This document shows positions 12,287 to 24,300 of a DNA stretch of 64,000 bases, in pieces (position 1 is the first letter of the stretch; every line of letters begins with the position of its first letter). The notes under the pieces are model-generated. The model made no database searches, had not been told where the DNA came from, and worked only from the letters and a program-made list of their open reading frames with translations. The position numbers were made by a program, and so were the translations under genes. The stretch comes from Atrichornis clamosus (Eukaryota > Chordata > Aves > Passeriformes > Menuridae). Location of the stretch: positions 62,001 to 126,000 of the forward strand of contig WBMZ01002651.1 in the NCBI GenBank assembly GCA_013400975.1, given 5' to 3'.

Positions 12287-15200
12287 GTAAGGCTGCTGTT
12301 TAAGGCCGGCTCCCCAGGGTTCAGCTGATCTCTGCTGCAAAACCACTGAAGGATTTAGCAACAGTGACACAGACAGCCTGGCCTCCTCCCTCAGCTCCTG
12401 ATTTCTGCTCCTAGGGCAGAGGAGAATATTCGGATTTACAGGGCAGCCCAGCCTCACGGTGCCACTTGTGGCCATGGCAAAGCAGGGTCCTGCAGTGTAG
12501 GAAGGATCACAAAGGCAAAACAACTGGAATTTCTCTGGAGCTTTCAAAAAAATGTCACCTGAGACCGTGAAGAGGTCAAATTATAAACCAGGACTCCATG
12601 TAGGAGGGTGTGCAAAGGTGAGTGCAGATGTAAAAACCATGAGAAAGAAGGAAGGTTGTTGGAGGCAGAGGAAACATCCATCTAGAAAGAGAAAGTTGAA
12701 ATAATCCAGCTAATTCCTGCAACTATTACTGGATTTTTCCTTCACTCTTTGAAAGTTCAGGTCAAAGTAAAAGAAGTCTCTAAGTAGGCTTTCCTCTCTC
12801 TGAAGATTCTGTCTCAGTTAAGAGCCCAGTCTGAGCAGCTCCAGCTGTGGGTTTCTTCAGTATTTAGTGTTTTCCTATGTTGACCCTGCCAGGCTCATTG
12901 CTGTTGCTATAAGAAGAGCACAGAAACAGTAAAGGAAAAAATTTCCCAACCAAGTTTTCTAAACATACCATATTGTGAAGAGGCATCAAGCACCTCCTTT
13001 CTGTGCTAACAAGTTTTTAAAAAAAGAAAGCACTCTGGTGGAAGCAGATAAAAATGACACTTTTTAACTCTCTCACTTGTTACCACAGAGATTCCTGCAT
13101 TTATGAGGGACATCTGCTACAAAGGATGAAAAATGTTTTACCGTAGGCAAAGAACAGTCTGAGAATAAAATCATGTTTCAAAATCTAAACCTAAACTTCC
13201 TTTAAAATGTACTTCAGTGAAAAATAACAACCAGGTTTAGCAAACCAAGCTATATTCTGGTTGAAAGCAATCAGACCAGAACAAGTCCAACTTGGGAAGT
13301 GAAAATGCAATACTTATAGGTTCTAGGATAGGTTTAAGCTCCTTGAAGAACAGCAGGAAGTGATCTGCCAGCTGAGGGGTGTGATTTCCTTTGCAAATAA
13401 TTTCTAGGTGGAGATGTGGCCAGTGATTTGTGCTTTGCCAAAGGCAGTAGCCAGAAGTAGCAAAAAAAAAAAAAATTAACTAGCCAGGAGCAGTATAAAA
13501 AAATTAATGATGACAAGATTAGATAATTAGCAGATGCTATCAAGACAGAGTGATAAGATGTGATTAAAGACATCTTTAAGCCACTTCCAGGCCTCTCCCT
13601 TCTGGAGTAGTGGCTAGGAATGCATGAGTGGTTTCATTGAATCTTCACCGTGGGCAGCCAATTCCAAGTCGAACCCGAGTGCCACCTCTCACGTTTTCCA
13701 GGAGACTGAGCAGAGGAGGATATTCTCTGCCTCTCCCATCCTCCCCTCCTGCCTGCTGCACACAGGAACAGAGGGGCATGGGAAGGGCGGCACACAGCCG
13801 ATGGGCTAATGCTTAGATTTGGAGAGAAGCTGCTTGTATAGGATGCACTTTACCCTCTGCCTCTTGCAGCTTAGATTCTCTCCACGTTGCTAACAATTTC
13901 TGTTAGCTCACGCTGAGCATTTAATGACACTCCCAAAAATTTGTGTTTGCACCACAGTAGAAGCACAGGTGGAAAAACACAACTACGGCAGAGTCCTACA
14001 GCAAAATTTGGTATAGATCTAAGCTCACTTAGCTCCCAGCTTTGTACTCTGCCTGCAGAGGCTCCAGCCACAAAATTACATAGGAGTGTTTTGAATGAGA
14101 GGCAATGCCTGGCCTTGGAAGGGGACCCAAAAGGGGGCTCTGAAAAGAAATGAAAGAACAGTCTTCTGTGCAAGGAGACTAACCTAGAGGGCAGTCAGGT
14201 TCTGTCAGGCAGATCAGTTTGGTTTAATGCATTTAAGCTTGCTGTCACAACAAACCCCAAAGCCTTTATCTTGGTTCACAGCTTGAATGATGAACAATAC
14301 TTCCCTGGGAACGAGTAAATATGGTGTTTCCCACTTCTTAGGAACTGAACATTTTATGATACTATAGTCAGAAGGTATTATCTATTATTCATGCGTCATT
14401 TTATACGTGAGCATCCCATACAAACATACCCAAACTCCAGCTTTATTATATGCTGGCATTGAGAATAGAAATAAAAATTCTACTTGGTCAAACTATTCAA
14501 ATGCAAGAGATAGTGACTAACTAACATTTTCACGTTAGTCACACATGACTACACAGATGTTTGCTGGTGTTGGTATAAGCAGGCAGGAAACTTTCTAACA
14601 ACACTGTACACACTTATTTGGCTTTCAAAAATAACTGGAATTAAAGATAACTCAATAATAAATGGAATGTGTTTTGTACCTGATGAGATGACATTGCAGG
14701 GAAAGTTTAATATTTCTGTTTTTATTGATTTTGTGCAAATTAAATTTTCATCATTATATTATATTAACATTTTGGGGTGTGTCTTTTTATAAAAAAAAAG
14801 AAAGAAAACAGTGCTGGCACAATGTTGGCTGTTCTCAGAGGTAAAACACATGCAGAACAAATTGACTAAGGTAAGGACTGCAGATTAGCAGAGGGAAGTA
14901 TACTTCTAGTGATAATCAAGTGTATTTGTTTAATAACAATACTTGCCACTATTACAATAATGACCTGAAGTTTTGAAGTGCTCACTTCCTCTCTGTACTG
15001 TTTGCTACTTTAGAAGGTGTGGATACCGTTGAGAACAGAGAAGATAAGAACGATCACGGAGATTAAATGAGAAGTTCTCTGTCAGGGAACCCAGTTGTGG
15101 TGAGTGGGACCAGCAGACGCGCAGGACATGACAGGAACCACTTCTGGTAGGACTCTTGTGGTGGGATGGTAGACTCACTTAACAGGTTAATTTGTTGACA

Positions 15201-15734
15201 AAGTGCACAAGGTCTTGCATAGGTGATCTTTTTGGTGAGATATCAAGGTGTTTTGCCATTAGCTTGCCAGAAGGCTCAAGAAAGGGCACTCTGGGGGTTC
15301 AGCTTTGAGAAGAAGGGCTTGGCCTACACAGAAAAGATTCTTCTAGAGCACATCCAGAATCAGAACCTTGATAGAGCTACAGAGCTCAGAGCGATTCTCT
15401 AGCTCTAAGCTCCTGTGTAACCAAACACTACACCAGTCATTAATTTGTATACTAAACAAGAAGTAGCCCAGTTCTCTTTGTTCTGAAGCAGTCCTTCCTA
15501 CCTAGAGGTCTGACAAAGAAACATTTGACACAAAGGGAAGCTTTGGAGAGAACCAAAATCCAGGACTTCCCTCATGTGCTGAAGCACTTGTGCTTTTTGA
15601 AGAACTTTACATAAGTTTTGTCACTGCCCCCTATACCCAGCTTTTTCCTGAGGAGATGTGAAGGCATCCAGAGTTGGAAGCACCTTGGTACCCACCTTCA
15701 GCCTGGAGGAAACTGGCGGGAGATCTCACTGTGG

Positions 15735-16075
15735 TATTCAACATCCTTATGAGGGGCAGCAGAGGGGCAGGCACTGATCTCCTCTCTGTGGTGACCAGTG
15801 ACAGGACATGAAGAAATGGCCTGAAGTTGTGTTGGGGAGGTTTAGGTTGGATATCAGGAAAAGATTCTTCAAACCGGGGGTGGTTGGGCAGTAGAACGGG
15901 CTCCCCAGGGAAGGGGTCACAGCACCAAGCCTGACAGAGTTTAAGAAGTGTTTGGATAATGCTCTCAGGCGCATGGTGTCACTTTTGGGGTGTCCTGTGC
16001 AGGGCCAGGAGGTGGACTGTGACGATCCTTGTGGGTCCCTTCCAACCCAGCACATTCTGTGAAATTCTGTGATTC
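15735..16075 (+). mobile_element. CR1 LINE 3' fragment abutting the CpG island
   Basis: The only CR1 copy on the + strand. Its 3' end is complete: TGGGTCCCTTCCAACCCAGC followed by ATTCTGTGAAATTCTGTGATTC at 16,052-16,075, the typical CR1 terminal repeat. The 5' side is truncated at about 15,735. It belongs to the same subfamily as the copies near 6.7 and 54.6 kb. The GC-rich promoter island starts within a few bases of the element's end, so the copy sits about 350 bases upstream of the first splice donor of the gene and may form the edge of its upstream region. Confidence 0.92.
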
Positions 16076-16266
16076 CCCACACCCCCGTCGCAGAAACACA
16101 CCCAGCAGGGTGGTCTCCTTCGAGCGAGCGTCCCCCACCAGCGCCCGCCCTCCCCCTTTCCCCCAGCAGCCCCCCGAGGGGGAGGGGGGGCCCGGTCCCT
16201 GGGGGAGGGCGGGGCCGAGCCCCTCCCGCCCGCGCGCTCCCCGCGGGGGGCCGCAGCCCCCGCCGT

Positions 16267-16313
16267 CACGTGGCCGCCGTGTCACGCCCGCCCCTCCCGC
16301 CCCATCCCGCCCC
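16267..16313 (+). promoter_or_regulatory. CACGTG E-box and clustered GC boxes
   Basis: TCACGTGG at 16,266-16,273 is a consensus USF/MYC-family E-box. It is followed by GTCACGC and by a row of CCGCCCC-type Sp/KLF boxes to 16,313. The group lies about 120-160 bases upstream of the probable first donor, a usual position for core-proximal elements. The motif match is direct; binding is inference. Confidence 0.6.
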
Positions 16314-16329
16314 CGAGTGTCCCGGGGCG

Positions 16330-16430
16330 CTCGGCGCCGCCGCTCCGCCCTTCGGCAGCGCCGCGGATCGCTCCGTGCGCGGCTCCGGGCACACCCGCAC
16401 CGGCGTAGCGGGACGCGGCTGCTCCATGAG
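16330..16430 (+). other. probable exon 1 (5' untranslated)
   Basis: The donor is CATGAG followed by GTGAGAGC at 16,431. The exon start is a guess from the position of the GC boxes. Spliced to the acceptor at 26,958, the frame that leads into the exon 2 peptide carries a TGA at 16,427-16,429, so exon 1 adds no protein sequence to that frame. The ATG at 16,426-16,428 gives only a three-codon upstream ORF (Met-Arg-Tyr-stop) across the junction. Other first exons within the island are possible. Confidence 0.5.
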
Positions 16431-16734
16431 GTGAGAGCGCGGCGCGGGGCGGCGGCGGGAGCGGGGTCCGTGCGCGCACGGCGGCGGCGGGCGCTGTGAA
16501 TGGGGCTTTGTGTGCGGCGCCCACCTGCTCCCGCCTCCGCCGCCCGGCGCGGGGGGCTGCGGGGCCGCCGGGCACTTCCCCGGCGGAGCCCGAGCGCAGG
16601 AACCCTCTGCGGGCGCAACAGGAGGGAACTTCTCCCTTCTCTTCGCCGGGCGCTGCCGGAGAGCCCCATTTGCCCGGTGTGGGGGAGCGGGGAGCAGCAG
16701 GGGGACTCAGCCGCTGAGTCGCTGCCGCTTGACT

Positions 16735-16801
16735 GTTTATTTTAATTTGCTCTGTAGTTTTATGTTATGTTTGCTTTGTTTTGTTCTGTTTGCCTCCCAA
16801 G
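16735..16801 (+). other. T-rich tract and possible splice acceptor inside the CpG island
   Basis: A run of about 65 bases, almost only T with scattered G, C and A, ends in TTTGCCTCCCAAG. This resembles a polypyrimidine tract and acceptor. A donor-like GGGTGAGT follows at 16,833, which would delimit an alternative non-coding exon of about 33 nt (16,802-16,834). The abrupt composition change inside a GC-rich island is clear; the splicing role is speculation. Confidence 0.25.
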
Positions 16802-17640
16802 ATGCGTGGCGGGGAGTGACAGCTGCCCGCGGGGGTGAGTGGTGGCACCGCCGATTCACCGCCCCGCACCCCTGCCCGCCCGCAGAGGGATCTCCGCGGG
16901 TCTCTCAGCCCCGAGCGGAGCCGCCCCCAGGCCAGGGGTCGGGGGTCCCTGGTATCGCGGGTGCGGCTGAGCCCCGGCGGCGGCAGTGTCGCTCCCGGGG
17001 CGCCCTGACGGGAGTTAAATCCCCACGCCGAGGGTCCCTCAGATCCCTCGCTCCGATCAGAAGGATGACGCGGGTGTCTCGGTGCTCTCCCCGGGGCTTT
17101 GGTGGGAGCCCGGGGAAGGGAGGTTCGGCTGCCGGGCTCCGCTGCTCCCCCCGCCCCGCCGCCAGCCGCCGCTCCCCGTACCCCGCGGGCGCGCTGTGGG
17201 GGCTGCGCCTTTCCAGCCCAGCGCGGGCTTAAAACATCCAGATTTTCTAAAGCTGTTAAAAACCCCCCAGAATTAAGTAGTCTGCTTTAGGAATAGCATT
17301 TAATCAGGAACCTGTGCTTCTAACTTCCCACAGGGCATGCGAAAGATTTATCTTTCTCTTAACACGGCGTTTGGCAGCACAAGCCTTCTGCAGTCTGCTG
17401 CTGCCACTTGTGACATTCTTAACTTTCTCCTTGTGAAACGAGTAGTCAAATTCTGCTCTAGCAGCTTTGCAGGATCTCTAACAAATTCTCCCGTTTTCTT
17501 GTATGTATGAATGTGCTTACTACAGAACTGATATAGAACATTTCCAATCTAGTGCTACTTTGGTAGAAACTGCAGCCTCTTTTTTGCTTTTTCTTTTCTA
17601 CTCCTTTACCCTAGCGGGTTGTAGATTAGTGTGTGTCATT

Positions 17641-17654
17641 AAAAAAAAAAAAAA
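17641..17654. repeat. poly(A) run
   Basis: Fourteen A residues on the + strand inside probable intron 1, with no recognisable retrocopy upstream. Confidence 0.7.
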
Positions 17655-19738
17655 GTAAAAGTCAAATGCCAAAAACTACACATACATCATTTTGGAAAGG
17701 TCTTCTGGTGTTCAGGATTACTAGGACTGAGTAACTGAACTTAGTAAATATCTGTCAATGACCTGCTTGGCTCTTGTCTTGGGACACTCATGGAAAGCTG
17801 TCAATGGGATTTTATTTACTAATAGAAGAATTGCATAACAGCCATATGAACTAGAGTGAAAGAGCATTTGAATAAAACGACGCATGATGTGAGCTCAAGG
17901 TTCTCTGGAGATGAAGCCAAGCTCAATGCCAATAAGTCACTGTGCAGTAGCAGACCCAGCCTTCCAGTCTCTAAAAATACCGTCCCTCTGCTGTTCTCTT
18001 CTGTCTTCCAAGAGTGCATCTGCTAGCAAAGCAATAAAATGCTACCTCCTCCCCTCCACTTCCCTGAACCAAGAGATAGATGGATAGCATCAAGTGGAGA
18101 AATGACTAGATGGGAGGCTGCTCATCTCATGAAGCGCTGTAAGCTTTTCACAAGAGGCCTCATCTCTTCCTTTTTTTTTTTTCTTTTTGTATGTTTGTAT
18201 GTTCAGTTTAACTTCCACTCTCTGACGAGGACTTTATGCCTTCTTTGATGGACAAGCTGTGATTGGAGAAACATGAAAGCTAGTTCTTGTGTAAGATGTT
18301 GGTAATTTCTAAACCCTACTGCAACAATACCCTAATCACATTCCCTTCTGGAGCTGATTGTGGGCTAGTTCTTTTTGCACAGGGCTAATGCCTGAAATAA
18401 GTATAGAGAAAAAAACCCAAGAAAAACTAGAACAAATAAATTCAAAGCTTTAGTGCCTTTCTTAATGGCAGACATAGTAGCATACTGAAAATTCCAAGGT
18501 GGAAGCATAGCAATCCATACCATCTTCTGGGGTTATAGATTTGAGCAGCAGGCTCTCCTGCTGTGTGTATACCTCTGGCACATCTGGGAAGCCTGTTCAC
18601 TTGCCAGCATTTTTTGGAACTGCTGTCTGTGCCTTGCCTAGTGAAGGCATGCAGGTGATATCTCTGTATTTGAAGTAGTAGCTTGAGCCTTGTTTTCAGA
18701 GTTATCAATCCTGGCTGCTCCTTCTATTAAGAATCATCTAATCATGCTCGTTTAGGATACAGATGAAGAAGGGCAAATAGGTGTAATTCAGGTCATACCT
18801 TAGAGCAGAGCTTGTCACTGTCAAACAGCCTGAGACATGCAAGTGTGGTGAGCTGTGGGAGCCACTGAAGCTCTCCACTGGCACTTAGGGCTAGCTACCA
18901 GTCGAGGTACTTGCCGAGGACTGCTGGAGTGGAAGCACGCAGCAGTGAAAGGAAGCATTCTTTCCTTGTGCTGAGAGGCAGAACAAGCTGGCCAGCAGCC
19001 CCTGGAGGTGATGGTGGTAATTGGTGTGTTGAACTTGAGATGGTCACATCTGAAGGAGAGAGCCTCATGGTTAGCACATTTTCCTGGGAAGTTTTAGGTC
19101 TTGGCAAGTCCTTCCTCTGCAGGCAGAACTTGCATTTTAGATGAATGCTGTGGTAATTTATGTGTATTTTCTAAAGCTGTCATAGTCTTCTTTTGGTTTT
19201 GTGCCTCGAAGCCATTGCTAGTCCTCAAAATACTGTAAAACAAGATGTGTTGGGTTTTTTTTCCTCTTCCCCACCACATGAATCTATAGGGGCAATGAGT
19301 GAAGTAGAGAGAGAGAGTCAAATCTGTTCATTCCTTACATCAGGAAAAGAATTTATATGCTGGTCTGCCTGTTACTCTGTGACTTCAATTGTTGAGGATG
19401 TTCTATTTCTTTTCTCAAAACTTCTGAGAGGCAGGGAGCTAGTGTTAGCTATTGCAGATGTTGGGCTTCCCAAAGGCACTTTGAAACTCCCTGAAACATC
19501 TCTGCAGAGTTTTGACACTCAAGTGCTTTCTGAGGACCTTGTTTACAACTACTTGCCTGAGACATCAGCATGATAACTCTAAGGGAGATCTGGAGATACG
19601 TAAGTCTGTGAAGGCTGGGAGAAGTATCTTAAACCCTGTGTCTTCTTCTCCTTCAAAATTTATACAGCATCTAGTGCTACTGCTATAAGTTTCAAAAATC
19701 AGAATAAAATCAGATAAAAATCACTTGATCTTCACTAA

Positions 19739-20525
19739 GATCACAGAATCACAGAGCTGCTGAGGTTTGAAGCAACCTCTGGAGATCATTGAGTCCGACC
19801 CCTCTGCTAAATCAAGCTCAGCTAGAGCAGATTGCACGAGATCGTGATCAGGCAAGTTTTGAATATGTCCAGAAAAGGAGATTCCACGACCTCTCTGGGC
19901 AGTGCTGTCACCCTCAAAGTAAAGAAGTTCTTCCTCATATTCCGATGGAACTTCATGTGTTCCGTTTGTGCTTGTTGCCCCTTGTCCTGTCACTGGGCAC
20001 CTCTCAAAAGAGTCTGGCCCCATCCTCCTAACACCTGTCCTTAAGGTATTTGTAAGCATTGATAAGATCCCCTCTCAATCGTCTCTTCTCCAGGCTAAAC
20101 AAACTGAACTCTCTAAGCCTATCCTCATAAGATAGATGCTCCAGTTCCCTAACCATCTGTGGCTCTCCACTGGCCCCTCTCCAGAAGTTTCTTGCCTTTC
20201 TTGAACTTGGGAGCCCAGAACTGGACACAGCCTCACCAGAGCAGAGAGGGAGGATAACCTCCTTCAGCGTGCTGTCCACACTGGTTCTAGAGCACCCCAG
20301 GATACCGCAGGACTTCTGGCTGCAGTGGCGCACTGCTGGCTCATGGTTAACTTGTTCACCAGGACTCCCAGGTCCTTCTCCATAGAGCTGGTTTGCCCCT
20401 AACCTGGGCTGGTCCATGAGGTTATTCCTCATGAGCTGCAGGACTCCACACTCGCCTTTGCTGAACTTCATGAGGTTCCTCTCCACCCAGCTCTCCAGCC
20501 TGTCTAGATCTCATTGAATGGCAGC
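19739..20525 (-). mobile_element. CR1 LINE fragment with C-terminal reverse transcriptase remains
   Basis: CR1 on the minus strand, antisense to the gene. The + strand begins with the tail remnant ATCACAGAATCACAGA and continues through the 3' UTR (AGGCTAAACAAACTGAAC and neighbouring text). From about 20,160 the minus strand encodes decayed C-terminal RT protein. ERNLMKFSKGECGVLQ matches the CR1 block usually near NLMKFNKGKC, followed downstream by GILGC. Frameshifts have scrambled the part between. The copy is truncated at about 20,525, so the catalytic domain is absent. It differs in subfamily from the copies near 6.7, 15.7 and 54.6 kb. Confidence 0.9.
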
Positions 20526-21312
20526 ATACATACCATTCCACAGATACTATCCAGGAAGATGTAGGTGTTGATCTTGTTGATGTCCTTCTAGCTTATAGCA
20601 TTGATAGTCTTCTGGAATAGAAAATACTTGAATTTTTAGTGCTTTTTATTGAAGGATGGAAACACACGAAACCCTCCCTTTTTTAGTAATGTTAAAAAAG
20701 ATGCTCTGTTTTCATCAGATAAAATATTTACACAAGAACTTGGTCCCTAAATAGGGGAGCTCTGTTATCAGCACAGTCTCTGAAGGTATTTCTAGATTAC
20801 AGAATTTTCCAGTAGGCTGCCCTTCCCAGGTGTTTACAAGAGTGGAGCTTGTCAAATGTCTCAGGTAAATTGCACTGATGTTCCTGTCTTTCTAACTCCT
20901 GCCCTAATAGATGACTGCTCTGCCTTAGGCTGTTTCAGAATATTAATCCATAAAGTCATGGATATGTCTCTTCATAGATTTAATGTTACAAGTTTGTTGT
21001 GTTTGACGATTCTGAAGAACATCACATTGAATGGTTGAAAACAGAGTGTTAGGAAGGGAGTAAACATAAACAAGTACTAGCTCTTGTTATCTGTGTGGGC
21101 TTCTCATTTAAGAACTGATAGTTCACAAGGGGGACTCCAAGGCATTTTTCTCTATTTCTAGTTGTAGTTAGATGCTTTATTTCCAGAGTTGTCCAGTTAA
21201 ACTAAACACTGAATGTGGAAAAGTCTTCAGGACTGCAATGCGTCTCATGTATGACCAAACTAAAGAAGATGGTCTCAAAATTGAGGGCTGTGCAAAGGGG
21301 AGCCTTTTTGTT

Positions 21313-21372
21313 TTAAAGACAGGGGAACTGAAGGCAGAGAAAGACCAGCAGTGTGTCCCAGTTCATGCAGCA
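21313..21372 (-). mobile_element. possible old CORE-SINE (MIR-like) relic
   Basis: The + strand reads GACAGGGGAACTGAAGGCAG, then AGAAAGACCAGCAGTG and GTTCATGCAG. This resembles, with several changes, the complement of the conserved core of MIR-type SINEs, in which the phrase for 'plus a GGGGAAACTGAGGCACAGAG' run is typical. The match covers only about 60 bases and was made by eye, so it may be coincidence. Confidence 0.25.
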
Positions 21373-24300
21373 AATCTTGTCTCTTTTGTTGTGCTCTTCA
21401 TTGATCTGGATGTGTGTGGATAGACACTTTCAGATAAAAGAACTGGAGTGGGACTGGAATAAAGTATGTACTGAGTGAATGACAAATTTGCCTGGACTTC
21501 ATTTGAGTTAGAATTTTGTCTGGAGTCCTGTCTAATATATCAGGTAAACAAATCAGGGCAATGTCACATTTTGATTTTTCTTTAACCTTCTCCTGTAATT
21601 CACTGTGTCTAAGACCTAGTTGGTGCTAGCTTTCTTGTAGCTGTGTTGAACTGCTTTTGAATACACTGTTAAACAAATTGCACATATCCCCAGATCAACA
21701 GTCTTGCCTGGGTTTGTATTGGCTGTATGGCATCCACAGAGGCTGGTACTGCTTCAGAAGAATCCATTAAAAGGGAATTTAACTTTTGCAAATTCTGAAT
21801 ATCAAAGAAAATGTAAGAGTAAAGTGTTGATGCAAAGAGTTCTGAAGGGAGGAGAAAGAGCTGTAGCTTTGTTAGTGTTGCAGTATCTCTGGAGCTCTAA
21901 CTTCTGGGCTCAGATGCTTAAATTTGTACAGTTCAGCACATCCTTGCCAGTGATTTGCAAGCAGATAGAGGGATTGTACTAAGTTACCCAAGGCCCTTGC
22001 TATCTCTGATGTCTGACTCTGTTTAGAGTGGGATTAACTATGTATAAATCACTCCCACTCTTGTGTAGTGCTCAGGCTTCTCAGTACATTTTTCAGTGCG
22101 TTTTCATTAGTAAGTAATAGATTAACCAAGCCAAGAATTATTTGTCTTTATAGGTAACATTGAGTTTATAAAATTCTGTTCCGTTTGACTTTTCCTATGA
22201 TAAGAGGGAGGGTTACTCAAGATGGAAAAACTGAGCTGTGCTGATAAAGAGTGCGGAAACGTTCCTGTTGCTTTTGGTCGCATCATGCTTCTCTGATTTG
22301 GCCTGAGAAATGGAAGAATATGCTCAGCTGGATGAAAATGGGAAGTAGTCAGAGGAGGTGGAGTGTTGGGCGGCTCTTTTTTAGGGCAGAGTGGGCTTGC
22401 TGCATTTACATGGGAGCAACCAAAGAGGCTGAGCAACAGCTAAAGCCTCCAGACAGTACTCAGACTAGCAATGTTAAGGAGAAGCTTGGCTTGGAGCTCA
22501 TTCTTAGTGTTGGATGGTAGGTCTGGGAAGCTCAGGGACATGAAGCATTTACGAAGCTGAGTTCTGAAGTGATCAGCAGGATGCATCAGTGGTGGTGCCT
22601 CTGGACTGCTTTGCAGTGCTGGCTGCTGCTAGGCTTGTGCTTCTGGGTCAGAGCTGGGCTTGTGATTTAGAACGTGATAATCCAGAAGATAAATGATAAA
22701 TGATGGTGTTGTTCTTTGGGGAAAGATGCTTCTGGGATCCCTTATTTTTTCCCGTGAGAGTAGATGTATTTGCACAAAGGAGATTGTAAATATTCCACAC
22801 TTCAGATCAATTTTTCATTTCCCCTCACACCTCTATGTGTGTTGCCATATCTTGCATGGAGTCCGTAAATTCTTTATGTAACCTTTCAAGGTTAAAAATG
22901 TTTTTTGAAGTGTTTTTGGAGGGGAAGAGGAAATTAGTTGACAGCATCAGTCATGCTTTGCTGAGAAAGAGCTCTGTATGAGATGGAGACTTCTCATGGT
23001 GTTCTGAAAGAGGTGCAAGACTTTTGACACCTAAATGAATTGAATTCAGCACTTATGAGTGAGGAGTGACTCATTAGAATGAATAGTGTTCATAATGTGT
23101 GGTTTTACTGTAAACTTCTAGTTTTACTTATTGAAACTAAAGCTTTTCATTGTTACGTCACGGGATCTTTGGCAGCTCAACGAGTTAATTGTAACATTAT
23201 TTGAAAGGCCTTGCTCTGATTTTAATGCAATTTAATGAACAGGAAAAAATGACAGTATTGTTATTTACTGTGGTTTGCACAAATCTGACTATAAATCAGT
23301 GGGGAAGATTATCCTAATCTGTTTCCTACATTTAAACCTAAAGATTGTATTGTGTATTAAAACACAGTTGCAGTGAAATTATTGAGGCCAAAGATTACCA
23401 CCACTTCAATGTCTCTAGTTTTAACTAGATAGGTTCACCACCAACCTAAAGATGTTTTTTGTGGCTTGTATTCCTCAAGGCTGTTTCTTAACATTAAGCT
23501 AAAGGAAGATGAGATAGAGGACTAGATATTTAATTTTGGAGCTAATGGTTAAAAGCACGTGATCAGCATTAGCTGTTGAGAATCCCTTCAGTTAAGCACT
23601 TATCTGCTGTTAACTTGCTGCAGCTATAAAATGACATTGCTCAGTATTTATTACCACATTTGTCCTGAAAGCAGAGAAATGCCACTATTAGTAGAGATTG
23701 CTTCTTGTTAATACCTGTGATTCATTGCAGAAATATTGTTTTGAAGTGTCTTGATGCTCCCTAGTGAATTTCTAGTAGTCATTTCCTATCTTGTAAAACA
23801 GGAGAGTATTAATGGTGCTTCCTTTATCCCCCCTCTGGCAAATGAACAGTTGTCATAAAGCTCTGCTGAATCAGGATGCTGACCTCTTTTTGCATCAATT
23901 CCAATAATTGCACCCTTTAAGAGGTGACTTCCTCCCTTAAACAGTGCCAAGAAAAGGCAGTCCTCACCACTTCATGCATTTTTATCTCTACAGTTGAAGG
24001 ATTATGGGCATTATGATGTAATCTTAATGTTTGTGTTCAACTATGTCTTATGGAAAAAATATGGATGTGAAAAACAGCGAGCTTGGGAATGCTGTTTTTG
24101 TGTGCTTGTGCATGCTTTTTTAATTATGCTGAGGATTTGAGTTTCACATTCAATGTATTAAGTGCACTTATACAGAAGGTGAAGTATCCTGTGGGAAAAG
24201 TAGGTTGTCTTCTGACAGAAACACTTCTTCCTTTCTCAATAGGGGGAGGATAACATATTAGGAGTGCTTGCAAAACTTGTTATTTAGACTGTACTACGGG

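Larger units (their letters stand above)
7027..15734. other. unique sequence upstream of the CpG island, no recognised gene
   Basis: Almost 9 kb without any recognisable functional gene. It contains poly(A) runs (9090-9108 and 13,462-13,475), a stop-interrupted coding-like block on the minus strand (10,994-11,419), and one interval with good splice signals (12,215-12,286). Sequence near 9520-9740 and 13,600-14,180 is somewhat GC-richer than its surroundings, but I could not assign it to a gene or repeat family. Confidence 0.5.
16076..17235. promoter_or_regulatory. CpG island, promoter of the + strand gene
   Basis: More than 1.1 kb of very GC-rich, CpG-dense sequence in an otherwise AT-rich, CpG-poor window. 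It contains many CCGCCC/GGGCGG boxes. The many overlapping long open frames on both strands here are products of the GC bias and should not be taken as genes. The island is interrupted by a T-rich stretch at 16,735-16,801. By analogy with vertebrate housekeeping and developmental promoters, transcription probably starts at about 16,320-16,400 and runs on the + strand. A divergent minus-strand transcript is possible but not shown. Confidence 0.88.

Noticed and set aside
16029..17290. Many long open frames on both strands, up to about 240 codons
   Set aside because: They overlap in all frames within the CpG island, are made of Pro/Arg/Ala/Gly runs, and reflect GC richness, where stop codons are rare. 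None has a domain or a splice context.
19193..19573. 126-codon open frame on the + strand in probable intron 1
   Set aside because: No homology recognised and no good acceptor or donor at its edges. A frame of this size is not rare in 64 kb.
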